Of a stretch of 64,000 nucleotides of DNA, positions 16,432 through 25,248 are shown in pieces (the first letter of the stretch is position 1; each line of letters begins with the position of its first letter). This stretch comes from Vibrio metschnikovii CIP 69.14 (lineage in GTDB: Bacteria; Pseudomonadota; Gammaproteobacteria; Enterobacterales; Vibrionaceae), in NCBI RefSeq assembly GCF_000176155.1, contig NZ_ACZO01000007.1, positions 248,001-312,000 on the forward strand, given 5' to 3'. Under the pieces are notes generated by a model. It was not told the origin of the DNA. It was given only the letters and a program-made list of their open reading frames with translations, and did no database searches. The position numbers and the translations under genes are program-made.

Positions 16432-19308
16432 TTATGGGCAAGCCACTTCATCCCAAAACCAATTAGTTTGAGTCGGTGATTCCCAAGGTCCTGGGTTATT
16501 TTTAGCAATAAAACACTTTCCGTTATACGTCACTGTCGTGCCATTAGCGACTTGGCTAACACCGGGTTGCCATTGCACAACGTCTCCAGGGGTGCCACCA
16601 CCATTGCCCGGATCTTCACCATTACCACCGCCATTACCATCAGAAAGATCGGCCAACGGTAAGTCTGGTTGCTCAGCTTTAAAAGCGTACTCTCTGCCAT
16701 TAATGTTAACGCTGTAGTTCGCTGGCCCAGAAATCGGTAAGTAATACACCATATCCAGTTCATAGCTCTCTCCCGCCGGTAATGCTTTCCATGCTGGTAA
16801 TGAGAAGGCGACACGATGCATCGTCCCATCGAACCCTCCAATATTATTACTTCGCGTATGGCCTGAAGCAATAACGGCTAAGCCAGCACCAGATTGATCT
16901 TTCGCGTTATCCGGTGTAGAAACAGGGATATCAAACTGGAACTGCGTTCCTCCAGGAAGGTCAACCCCAGTATGGTTAGTAAAGGTCAAACGAGGGTTAA
17001 TCGGATAGTTTTGATCGCCGACTTTAAAACCATCGATGGTGACTCGAATATCCACCACTTGGTCAGGGATTGCGCCAGTTGCCAATCGATTACCATAAGG
17101 GGAAGCGGATTTGAACTTTTCATACATGGCTTTGGTCATGGTATTACCCATGTGGTACTCACCATTACCGCTAGCACAAGCTTGCTCTGTCCAATCAATT
17201 TGTCCACGCTGACCATTGGCATCGAGTACGTAGCAGTTATAGTCTCCGGCTAATTCCCAGAACATAATACCGCCGATTTCTTTATCAATAACGTAGTCCG
17301 CTTTAATATCAATCGATTGTTTATCTTCGGTAGAAAGGAAGACTCGTTTTTCCGAGTTCCATAACCAAGGGGCAATCGCAACACTATCAAAATGACGCTG
17401 GTATTGGCCTACCCACGGTGTACTTTCAGGATGCAATCCATAAGCGGCCAAATAGGATCCCCAAATGCCTTTTTCGAGGTTTTTGGCATGCCACATTGGG
17501 TTAGAACCTGCGCCCATTTCATTACCATTGGCATCCAAATCATGCCACATGTTATCCAAGCCGAGAGCGCCGTAGCCACAGTTATTCTTTTCTCCTTCTC
17601 CAGTACCCGCTGGACACTCATTTTGATTCGGTAAAGGTGCTCGTCCCCAAAGGCCATTTTCACCTCCCGTCACCCCTTGCCATCCTCGCGTATAGTAAGG
17701 CACACCAATATTAATCCGTCCCGCTGGCATTGAACCACGGAAATAATGGAAAGCCCAATCGGTGTTCAGATAGCCGATGCCACCATATTGTGCTGTCGTA
17801 TAAACGCCCCATTGAGCAAGTTCAGAGTCTTTACCCGTGTCGTAAAGAGCCGCATTATGTCCAACATGATCATTCCAAGCACCATGTAAGTCATAAGTCA
17901 TGATGTTGACATAATCGAGATACTTCGCCACTTCCATGGTTTCCATACCACGTAGTAAGTAGGCCGATGAAGGGGCGGCGATAGTCAACATATAGTGAAT
18001 ACCATCTTGCTCACTAGCGATGTCTAATCGCTCACGCAGCACCCGCATTAATTCATGGTAAGAGCGCATGAGATAAGGACGACGTGATTCAGCGAAGGCT
18101 TTATCATCGGGATTGCCGGCACCGGACATCGAGGTTGGGTATTCATAATCAATGTCTAAACCATCAAAACGGTATTGACGCATCATCTCTATTGCGGAAT
18201 CAACAAAAGTAGAAATCGCCTGATGATTAATAGAACCATCAGCATTGGTCGTCATAGTGTAGAAACCACCATCGGCGATTCGCTCACCATTATCGGCAAA
18301 ATGACCACCCGTTTCCGCCCATCCGCCAATCGAGATCAAGGTTTTGACATCATAACGTTCTTTATAGGTTGCTAACGCGCCAAAGTGACCTTTAAAGCCC
18401 AGTGTCGGATCAATATCAACCCCATCCCATTCTTTTCCAACCGCAGGGTTGTTGGGGTCATCAACATTACCGATGTTGACCTTGCCATCAGAGCCAATAC
18501 CGACAAACGCGTAATTAATGTGGGTCAGGTTTTGCCAAGGAATATCTTTCACTAAATAGGAGGTTTGAGGATCATCCCCCGCTCGCCAACTGGTGAAATA
18601 ACCAATCACACGTCTTGGTTGACCACCTGCCATGATTTCACGTCCTTGCTCGTCGTAGACAGTACAATAAGGAACATTAACGCCTTCAGTTTGATACAAA
18701 CCGTCAGGACGACACGTATTGGCAATAGGCGAATGGGCGACGGTTAATGTTAATATCGAAGAGCTGGATAGCGCACCTTTATCATCCGTCACTTTAGCTT
18801 GGATGGCTAAATTTCCAGAACGGATGACTTCGTAATCAAAAATATATGGCGCTTGTGATACCGTTGCAACGCGTTGGCCGGAGATAAAAAATTCTACCTT
18901 AGCCACTTGACCATCGCTATCGTCGGCGTCCGCAGAAACTCTTACTGTATCACCCAACTCAGCCGTGTTAGTTGACAGCGTTATTTCAACCGTTGGCGGC
19001 TGATTATCATCGCTACCCGTATCACCATCTTCACCAGCGTTGCCATTATCACAGCTACCAAGTAATTGCCACGGCGCATAATCACCGGAGAATTGGGCTG
19101 GGTTATTATTTTGTGTCCAATATTTCGCTTGATAGGCCACATGATCATGTTGAACTTGAGCACCACTAGTGTATACCGCACCAGACTGCCAATCTTCCAA
19201 TCCATCACAGTTCACGGCGGCATAGCTGTTTAACGCCAGTAAACAGGAGACAGAAAGTGTGCTGAGTGTAAATACCCCTTTGGGTACTTTTACTTGCTTT
19301 AAGTGCAT
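16432..19308 (-). CDS. Secreted multidomain GH18 chitinase / chitodextrinase
   Basis: The 958-residue enzyme has a signal peptide (1-30), an N-terminal CBM5/12 chitin-binding module (about 33-86), an acidic linker and an Ig-like domain (about 103-191). The GH18 catalytic domain runs from about 230 to 735. SIGGW lies at 326-330 and the catalytic motif [11 protein letters not shown] at 381-391, with Glu389 the acid and Asp382, 385 and 387 aligned. A beta-sandwich region and a Gly/Asp-rich linker follow, then a C-terminal CBM5/12 (about 910-958). It cleaves chitin or chitodextrins outside the cytoplasm. The arrangement resembles the vibrio chitodextrinase (EndoI). It is monocistronic, ending before the glgC terminator. 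Confidence 0.9.
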   Translation of the reverse strand: MHLKQVKVPKGVFTLSTLSVSCLLALNSYAAVNCDGLEDWQSGAVYTSGAQVQHDHVAYQAKYWTQNNNPAQFSGDYAPWQLLGSCDNGNAGEDGDTGSDDNQPPTVEITLSTNTAELGDTVRVSADADDSDGQVAKVEFFISGQRVATVSQAPYIFDYEVIRSGNLAIQAKVTDDKGALSSSSILTLTVAHSPIANTCRPDGLYQTEGVNVPYCTVYDEQGREIMAGGQPRRVIGYFTSWRAGDDPQTSYLVKDIPWQNLTHINYAFVGIGSDGKVNIGNVDDPNNPAVGKEWDGVDIDPTLGFKGHFGALATYKERYDVKTLISIGGWAETGGHFADNGERIADGGFYTMTTNADGSINHQAISTFVDSAIEMMRQYRFDGLDIDYEYPTSMSGAGNPDDKAFAESRRPYLMRSYHELMRVLRERLDIASEQDGIHYMLTIAAPSSAYLLRGMETMEVAKYLDYVNIMTYDLHGAWNDHVGHNAALYDTGKDSELAQWGVYTTAQYGGIGYLNTDWAFHYFRGSMPAGRINIGVPYYTRGWQGVTGGENGLWGRAPLPNQNECPAGTGEGEKNNCGYGALGLDNMWHDLDANGNEMGAGSNPMWHAKNLEKGIWGSYLAAYGLHPESTPWVGQYQRHFDSVAIAPWLWNSEKRVFLSTEDKQSIDIKADYVIDKEIGGIMFWELAGDYNCYVLDANGQRGQIDWTEQACASGNGEYHMGNTMTKAMYEKFKSASPYGNRLATGAIPDQVVDIRVTIDGFKVGDQNYPINPRLTFTNHTGVDLPGGTQFQFDIPVSTPDNAKDQSGAGLAVIASGHTRSNNIGGFDGTMHRVAFSLPAWKALPAGESYELDMVYYLPISGPANYSVNINGREYAFKAEQPDLPLADLSDGNGGGNGEDPGNGGGTPGDVVQWQPGVSQVANGTTVTYNGKCFIAKNNPGPWESPTQTNWFWDEVACP

Positions 19309-19608
19309 GTCTTTTTCCTTAAGTTATTGTTTCCAAATATTAAAGCAAACAGTCCTTACTCTGCATGCTTTAAATCTTTCGTGAAATAACTGTAGAACAG
19401 TCCACTTATTTAGCACCTAATAAAGTGTCAAAGTTAAGAATCACTCGCAAATGACCGCTTAAAGCCAGCAAGGTTTACATACTTATTTTGCATCAAGAGC
19501 TAACTTATTGAAGAAAGGCTATCTTTCAAGGTTGGTGCATGATAGGCAATGACGACGATTCAATACTGCGTAGCAAATCGATAAACAATAAGCTCACAAT
19601 GGCGATGA
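19309..19608. other. Upstream region of the chitinase gene
   Basis: This spacer holds the chitinase promoter, read leftwards, and the end of the AraC regulator gene. I see no gene, strong hairpin or recognisable operator in it. Confidence 0.4.
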
Positions 19609-20517
19609 TTAAACTTTCGCTAGAGCACCTCGAGGAGTGTGATTAAAATGGCGTTTATACTCTCGGCTAAATTGTGAAGGACTGCTATAGCCAACCAGTC
19701 GCGCAGCATCATTAACCCGCTTACCCTCGATTTGAATTAACTCTTTGGCTTTATTTAAACGGACTTTTTTAAGATACTGCAAGGGTGATTCCATGGTGAC
19801 GCCACGAAAGGCTTGATGAAAAGCCGAGACACTCATGTTCGCTTCTTCGGCTAACGTATTAACTGTTAAAGATGTAGCATAATCACGATGCACTTTACTC
19901 AGCGCTTTCGCGATTCGGGCATAGTGTCCTTCGTGATGAGCCAGTTCAAACAGCACGTGTCCCTCTAAGCTAGTCAGAGCTCGAAAAGCCATCTCTTCAA
20001 GCAAAGATCCGCCTAATAACTCAGCCTCTAATCCATCAATTAAAGCATTCATCAGCCTTTTACAGCTATTAAGCATGGTATGATTCATCTGTACCGATTT
20101 CAGGCCACAAGGATTATTCGCATCAACTGGCGGTTTAAAACCGTTTTCCTCTAAGGCGGCAACCTGCTTGAGCAATAGTGAATGATCAATATCAATGGTT
20201 AACCCTAATAATGGTTGATTCTGTTTAGCTACCGCTTCACATTCAAGTGGCATCGGCACACCGACCACCAGATAATCATTCGGTCCGTAATCAACGGCGT
20301 TAGCGCCTAAATGAATGCGTTTCTGCCCTTGACCCAAAATGACAATCCCAGACTGATAGATAAACGGCTGACGCGAGTTACCTTGACTGCTGCGATAAAA
20401 CCACACTCCAGGGATCGCAGTATCAGTGCAGCCCTCAAGGTGATGTAGCGCATATTTATCAACATAGTTTTGCATCAATTGCGCCAGATCTGGCTTTTCT
20501 TCCGTTTGATTGACCAT
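19609..20517 (-). CDS. yqhC: AraC-family regulator, YqhC-like
   Basis: The 302-residue protein has an N-terminal AraC_N domain (GVWFYRSSQGNSRQP near 35-50, then YQSGIVILGQGQKRIHLG). It ends in two helix-turn-helix motifs (TVNTLAEEANMSVSAFHQAFR and RVNDAARLVGYSSPSQFSREYKRHFN). It is divergent from a YqhD-type aldehyde reductase. In E. coli the AraC-type YqhC sits next to yqhD and activates it in response to aldehydes; the same layout here supports that role. The frame extends to a GTG at 20571 but ATG 20517 is preferred; neither has a strong ribosome site. Confidence 0.8.
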   Translation of the reverse strand: MVNQTEEKPDLAQLMQNYVDKYALHHLEGCTDTAIPGVWFYRSSQGNSRQPFIYQSGIVILGQGQKRIHLGANAVDYGPNDYLVVGVPMPLECEAVAKQNQPLLGLTIDIDHSLLLKQVAALEENGFKPPVDANNPCGLKSVQMNHTMLNSCKRLMNALIDGLEAELLGGSLLEEMAFRALTSLEGHVLFELAHHEGHYARIAKALSKVHRDYATSLTVNTLAEEANMSVSAFHQAFRGVTMESPLQYLKKVRLNKAKELIQIEGKRVNDAARLVGYSSPSQFSREYKRHFNHTPRGALAKV

Positions 20518-20722
20518 TCTGTTCACACCATCGTTTATTGTAGAAATAGGCAATAAATTTACAGGAATCACTCTATTGCTACCACAATTATTCTACTATT
20601 ATGCATCTTGCAATGTATCAACCCAACTCTTGACTCCGCCAAAAACGAAGCCCATAGCAGCGAATACTGTGTCTTTAATAAAGGCCAAACGGTGGTCATA
20701 TTCCTAATAAGAGGTACGAGTA

Positions 20723-21871
20723 ATGCAATTTACCTATGTCAATCCGACTCAGATTTATTTCGGTCAGCAGCAGATCGCGGCAATTACCCAAGCGATTCCA
20801 CGTCAGCATAAGGTTCTGGTCATCTACGGTGGTGGCTCAATTAAACACAATGGCGTTTATCAGCAAGTGGTCGATGCCCTGCAAGAACATACTTGGCTGG
20901 AATTTTCCGGTGTCGAGCCAAACCCAACCAAAGAAACCCTTGATAAAGCCGTTGCTATCGTTAAACAGCAAGCGATTGATTTTATTCTTGCCGTTGGTGG
21001 GGGTTCAGTGATTGACGGTTCAAAATACGTCGCAGCCGCCGCTAAATACTCAGGCGATGGTTGGGATATCATGTTAGGTAAACATCATGTCACCGATGCA
21101 ACACCAATTGGTGCGATTCTCACCTTGCCAGCCACTGGCTCTGAATCAAACTCTGGTGCGGTGATCACCAAAGCAGCAACTCAAGATAAACTCTCTTTCT
21201 TATCACCATACGTGCAACCTAAATTTGCCGTGATGGACCCCGACGTCATGAAAACACTACCGGAGCGTCAACTCGTTAATGGTTTAGTCGATGCTTGGGT
21301 GCATATTTGCGAACAGTATCTCACCTATCCAACCCAAGCGATGGTCCAAGATGGCTACGCTGAAGCCCTATTGAAAAATCTCTTGGTGTTAGGCAAAGAT
21401 TTTGCGCAAAGAGATAACGACGCTTGGCGTGCGAATTTGATGTGGACGGCAAACCAAGCACTGAATGGATTAATTGGCAGTGGTGTTCCCCAAGATTGGG
21501 CGACACACATGATTGGCCATGAACTGACTGCATTATGGCAGGTTGATCATGCTCGCTCACTGGCCATTGTCCAACCAGCACTATTGCGCAACCAATTAGC
21601 GGCTAAGAAAGCTAAGCTGGAACAAATGGGGCAACGCGTATTTAACTTAGCGCCGAGTGAAGATTTAGCCTTACGGACTATTGATGCGATTGAAGCGTTT
21701 TATCATCAGTTGAATGTCGATACTCAATTCTCTGCGCCCGATATGACCGCAGAGCAAGCTGTCGATAAGGTGATTGAACAACTGGAAGCGCATGGAATGG
21801 TGGCTTTGGGTGAACATCAAGCGATCACCCTTGAGCAATCGCGCGATATTCTTACGCAAGCCTTTATTTAA
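20723..21871 (+). CDS. yqhD: Iron-type alcohol dehydrogenase, YqhD-like aldehyde reductase
   Basis: The 382-residue product is a group III metal-dependent alcohol dehydrogenase. It shows VIYGGGSIK, the nucleotide-binding AVGGGSVIDGSKY, TLPATGSESNSGAVI, and the metal-binding region with Asp in VDAWVH and the His residues of WATHMIGHELTALWQVDHARS. These segments and its length match E. coli YqhD, an NADPH-dependent reductase that clears short-chain and lipid-derived aldehydes, including methylglyoxal. RBS AAGAGGTACGAG precedes ATG 20723. It is divergent from the YqhC-like regulator, and a terminator follows immediately. Confidence 0.92.
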   Translation: MQFTYVNPTQIYFGQQQIAAITQAIPRQHKVLVIYGGGSIKHNGVYQQVVDALQEHTWLEFSGVEPNPTKETLDKAVAIVKQQAIDFILAVGGGSVIDGSKYVAAAAKYSGDGWDIMLGKHHVTDATPIGAILTLPATGSESNSGAVITKAATQDKLSFLSPYVQPKFAVMDPDVMKTLPERQLVNGLVDAWVHICEQYLTYPTQAMVQDGYAEALLKNLLVLGKDFAQRDNDAWRANLMWTANQALNGLIGSGVPQDWATHMIGHELTALWQVDHARSLAIVQPALLRNQLAAKKAKLEQMGQRVFNLAPSEDLALRTIDAIEAFYHQLNVDTQFSAPDMTAEQAVDKVIEQLEAHGMVALGEHQAITLEQSRDILTQAFI

Positions 21872-21878
21872 TCAATTT

Positions 21879-21903
21879 GAGCAGCACTGCGGTGCTGCTC
21901 TTT
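21879..21903 (+). terminator. Terminator of the yqhD-like gene
   Basis: GAGCAGCAC and GTGCTGCTC form a 9-bp stem with a short loop followed by TTT, 8 bases after the stop codon. Confidence 0.8.
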
Positions 21904-22028
21904 CCCCACCTTATTTTTAAGCCTAAATAATAAGATTTTTAAATTTGTGACCGCCATCATTTTTTATTGACGGTAAATTGAATCTCTTCTACTATTTGCA
22001 CAGCTTTTCATCTGAATAGTAGACCATC

Positions 22029-22478
22029 GTGACCATTCATCGCCTTAACATACTGATATTAGTATTGTTGATGAGCTTGTTTTTTGCTCAGGCGACAGTG
22101 TACTCACAAAATCATCCGACACTTTCATTGAGTAACGCTCATCCTACTGTTGTTCAAGATGATACAAGCGCCGCAACTCAGACGTCGAGTAACGTCAACG
22201 ACAATAAAGAAGCCGTGCAACCTCATCACGCTATCCCCCATTTAAACCATTACCGATTAAATAGCGAAGATGAATACGCCTCATTGGGGCTGATCCCTAT
22301 CTACTACTTACTCGCTGAAATTGTCTTATTGCCTATTGCTATTCTATCGATTGGCTATCGCCCATTGTTCAACCACAATATTGATTGGTCTTATTATACA
22401 CACCGTTCATCAACCTGTATTTATGGCTGTAACAATAACAACTTACAATACAAGTTTACCCATTCTCGTCATTACTAA
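22029..22478 (+). CDS. Small exported or membrane protein, unknown
   Basis: The 149-residue product starts at GTG 22029 with a hydrophobic signal segment (LNILILVLLMSLFFAQATVYS). A polar, Ser/Asn/His-rich stretch follows, then a second hydrophobic segment (YYLLAEIVLLPIAILSIGY) and a polar tail. I do not recognise a family. No strong ribosome site precedes the GTG. It precedes the small-peptide/chaA pair on the same strand in an AT-rich stretch. Confidence 0.45.
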   Translation: MTIHRLNILILVLLMSLFFAQATVYSQNHPTLSLSNAHPTVVQDDTSAATQTSSNVNDNKEAVQPHHAIPHLNHYRLNSEDEYASLGLIPIYYLLAEIVLLPIAILSIGYRPLFNHNIDWSYYTHRSSTCIYGCNNNNLQYKFTHSRHY

Positions 22479-22639
22479 TTTAAGACTGGTTTAGTCTTTC
22501 ATAAATACCATATTGCTAAAAACTGATCTTCTTTGATAGACGGTATGTATTTCTATACCTAATCAACTAACTATCAGTAAGATAATGGTTTATCTTTCTA
22601 ACCACTTAAATATTTTTAACTAATAACGAGCTATATACG

Positions 22640-22768
22640 ATGAAACTTAAACATAAACTTATTCTTTCTTTATTAATACTCATTTTTATTATGAGTAGTT
22701 TTACTGCTTGGTCTGCACCTCATATACCTGTTATCAATAATATCATCTCAACTTATAACCCTACATGA
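22640..22768 (+). CDS. 42-residue exported peptide upstream of the antiporter gene
   Basis: A short reading frame from ATG 22640 encodes Lys-rich residues, a hydrophobic core (LILSLLILIFIMSSFTAWS) and a short tail after an apparent signal-peptidase site (WSA-PHIP). AACGAG lies upstream. Its stop codon falls inside the region carrying the ribosome site of the next gene (GAGGAG, ATG 22779), 10 bases on. It is either a genuine micro-protein or a leader peptide coupling translation into the antiporter gene. Confidence 0.45.
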   Translation: MKLKHKLILSLLILIFIMSSFTAWSAPHIPVINNIISTYNPT

Positions 22769-22778
22769 GGAGTGTACA

Positions 22779-23867
22779 ATGAAATTCATCCGTAATGAAT
22801 GGGTATTATTTATAGGATTATTGACCGTCCTGTTTTTCAAAACGATCGGTAATGATCTTTTATTAGGTTCTAGCAGTAGCGTTTTGTATTGGTCTGCCGC
22901 TGGTTTTCTATTTATTATTGTTATGTTGTCTATCTTTGGTGTTGTAAAACACTCTGATGCATTAGCAATTAATCTTGGCGACCCGTTAGGCACTTTGATA
23001 TTAACGCTATCAGTGATTTCCTTAGAAGTGATCATGATTTCATCGGTGATGCTTACTGGAGACTCGAACCCCGTATTAGCTAGAGACACCATGTTTGCTG
23101 TCATCATGTCGATACTAAACGGCTTAGTCGGTATAGCATTACTGATTGGGGGCCATAAATATCATATACAAAAATATAATATTCAAGGCATTAATTCTTA
23201 TTTAGTGGCTATTGTTCCCTTAACTATTTTATGTTTAATACTACCCAATTTTACCAGTAAGAATGAGTTTGGTGAAATGTCCTTCATCCTTGCTTCGGCT
23301 TTGGTGGTTATCTCTATTATTCTTTATGGCATATTTTTGTATGTTCAAACAAAAAGCCATAGTTACTTCTTTATCGATGAAGATAACGATCATACCGATG
23401 AACATCATAGTATTCTAGGCAGCAATACTTATCACTTTTTATTATTATTTGGCTATTTGATTGTGGTTATTTTTCTTGCCAAGAGTATTGCTATACCTAT
23501 TGATGCAAGTATTGGACACTTAGGAGCACCGGCTGCATTAGGTGGGCTAGTCGTGGCATTGTTAGTACTCGCTCCTGAAGGTGTGGGGGCGATCAAAGCT
23601 TCTTTGAATAATCAGTTACAAAGAGCCATGAATTTATTCTTTGGATCGATATTGGCAACGATATCACTTACCGTACCAGCGGTCATTGTTATCTCTAATA
23701 TGATTGGGGAACCGATTATATTAGGTTTAGAGCCCGCACAAATGATTCTGTTGATCGCAAGTTTAATGGTCGCAAGTATTAGCTTCAGACATGGAAAAAC
23801 AAATATCCTTAATGGAGTCACTCACTTATTTTTGTTCTTTATCTATATTGTACTGATTTTCGACTAA
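22779..23867 (+). CDS. chaA: ChaA-type cation/proton antiporter
   Basis: The 362-residue membrane protein belongs to the CaCA family. It has about 11 hydrophobic segments and two matching alpha-repeats: one around LSVISLEVIMISSVMLTGD (about 86-104) and one around VVALLVLAPEGVGAIKASLNNQLQRAMN (about 257-284). The conserved glutamates of the transport site lie in these repeats. An acidic-histidine loop (DEDNDHTDEHH, near residue 205) separates the halves, as in E. coli ChaA. It exports Na+, Ca2+ or K+ in exchange for protons at alkaline pH. The GAGGAG ribosome site overlaps the end of the small upstream reading frame. Confidence 0.88.
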   Translation: MKFIRNEWVLFIGLLTVLFFKTIGNDLLLGSSSSVLYWSAAGFLFIIVMLSIFGVVKHSDALAINLGDPLGTLILTLSVISLEVIMISSVMLTGDSNPVLARDTMFAVIMSILNGLVGIALLIGGHKYHIQKYNIQGINSYLVAIVPLTILCLILPNFTSKNEFGEMSFILASALVVISIILYGIFLYVQTKSHSYFFIDEDNDHTDEHHSILGSNTYHFLLLFGYLIVVIFLAKSIAIPIDASIGHLGAPAALGGLVVALLVLAPEGVGAIKASLNNQLQRAMNLFFGSILATISLTVPAVIVISNMIGEPIILGLEPAQMILLIASLMVASISFRHGKTNILNGVTHLFLFFIYIVLIFD

Positions 23868-23874
23868 CGCTTTC

Positions 23875-23913
23875 CTCCTCCATCATCGGCCTACGGCCGT
23901 ATTGCTGGAGGAG
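23875..23913 (+). terminator. Large hairpin after chaA
   Basis: CTCCTCCA pairs with TGGAGGAG outside and CGGCC with GGCCG inside, separated by a small mismatched bulge, directly after the chaA stop. There is no T-run after it. Confidence 0.55.
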
Positions 23914-24052
23914 TTGAGATCAAAGCTGAATAAAACCGGTTAAAGAGTACACATAGTAAGCGTCAGTTCGAGTTTTTATCGTAAAGTCATTGAATAAGCG
24001 TATAGTTTTGGTTATTTAACTCTGACCCTCTACCGATTAGGAAAGAAGCATA

Positions 24053-24508
24053 ATGAAAAAAACAACGCGGATCATGGCGGCGAAAAAGCACGTCGCTTTA
24101 GTCGCTCATGATAACTACAAAGGTGAGCTACTACGTTGGGTGGTTGAAAACCAGTCTAAGCTTGAAAAACATGAACTGTACGCAACGGGCACGACTGGGC
24201 ATATGCTCAATAAAGAAACCGGATTAGCGATTACCAGCATGATTAGCGGGCCAATGGGCGGCGATCAGCAATTAGGCGCTAAAATTGCCGAGGGGAAAAT
24301 TGATGCCTTGATTTTCTTTTGGGATCCGCTTAACTCTGTACCGCATGATCCAGACGTTAAAGCTTTATTGCGCATTGCGAGTGTGTGGAATATTCCTGTA
24401 GCCACTAACCGCGCCACAGCAAAATTTCTTTTTAATTCCATACTCATGGAGCAAGAAGTCGAGATTGAAATCCCTGATTATCAGGCCTATCTTGCTGATA
24501 GAACGTAA
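24053..24508 (+). CDS. mgsA: Methylglyoxal synthase
   Basis: The 151-residue enzyme converts dihydroxyacetone phosphate to methylglyoxal and phosphate, a bypass of lower glycolysis under phosphate limitation. It shows [14 protein letters not shown], the phosphate-binding ATGTTGHML (44-52), the catalytic [19 protein letters not shown], and [20 protein letters not shown]. Its length equals E. coli MgsA (152). A good ribosome site (AGGAAAG) precedes ATG 24053. In E. coli mgsA also lies near helD, which is close by here on the other strand. Confidence 0.95.
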   Translation: MKKTTRIMAAKKHVALVAHDNYKGELLRWVVENQSKLEKHELYATGTTGHMLNKETGLAITSMISGPMGGDQQLGAKIAEGKIDALIFFWDPLNSVPHDPDVKALLRIASVWNIPVATNRATAKFLFNSILMEQEVEIEIPDYQAYLADRT

Positions 24509-24588
24509 TGCACTTCACTCCATATCGATAAGCGACGATGGATCTTTAAATACTGTCGTGTGATCGATGAATGATGGCCGTAAGAGAA

Positions 24589-24608
24589 GAGGCGTGTTAT
24601 CACGCCTC
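24589..24608. terminator. Hairpin between mgsA and pncA
   Basis: GAGGCGTG and CACGCCTC form an 8-bp stem with a TTAT loop between two convergent genes. The T-tails are poor. Confidence 0.5.
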
Positions 24609-24617
24609 AATACCGAC

Positions 24618-25235
24618 TCAGACCATCGCCTGCTGCGATAAAATCACTCTGCAACCGGCCTCTTCCATCGCTTGCCAAGCGTTATCAATATCACCTTGTG
24701 ATAGATTAACGCCTCGACAAGCATCTTTAATGACCCAAGTTTTAAATCCTAATGACACAGCATCCAACGCAGTAAATTTCACGCAGTAATCTGTAGCCAG
24801 TCCGGCAATGTACACATCGCTGATCGCATGTTGCTGTAAATACTCGGCTAATCCTGTTGCATGGCGACGTTGGTTATCAAAAAAACCACTGTAGCTATCG
24901 ATATCAAGATGAGTCCCTTTGTAGATAATATGTTCGATAGCATCGAGATTAAGGCCTGCGATAAACTCCGATCCGGCGGTATTTTGTACACAATGATCCG
25001 GCCATAATATCTGTTCAATGCCAGAGAGCATGATAACTTCTCCGGGTGTTTTACCTTGAGTAGAAGCAAAGCTCGCATGCCCTGCAGGATGCCAATCTTT
25101 AGTGGCAATCACATGATCAAAATGAGGCATTAATAAGTTAATCACTGGGACGACACTCTGCCCTTCAGGGACAGGCAAAGCACCATCGGACGCAAAATCA
25201 TTTTGCACATCTACTAAAATCAAAGCCTTATACAT
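24618..25235 (-). CDS. pncA: Nicotinamidase
   Basis: The 205-residue isochorismatase-fold enzyme hydrolyses nicotinamide to nicotinate in NAD salvage. The catalytic triad is visible: Asp in LVDVQNDF, Lys in ATKDWHP and Cys in TDYCVKFTA. The metal-binding DWHPAGHASF is intact, as is WPDHCVQNTAGSEF. The ribosome site AGGAATAG precedes ATG 25235. It lies 13 bp downstream of helD on the same strand and may be cotranscribed. Confidence 0.93.
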   Translation of the reverse strand: MYKALILVDVQNDFASDGALPVPEGQSVVPVINLLMPHFDHVIATKDWHPAGHASFASTQGKTPGEVIMLSGIEQILWPDHCVQNTAGSEFIAGLNLDAIEHIIYKGTHLDIDSYSGFFDNQRRHATGLAEYLQQHAISDVYIAGLATDYCVKFTALDAVSLGFKTWVIKDACRGVNLSQGDIDNAWQAMEEAGCRVILSQQAMV

Positions 25236-25248
25236 ACTATTCCTTTAT

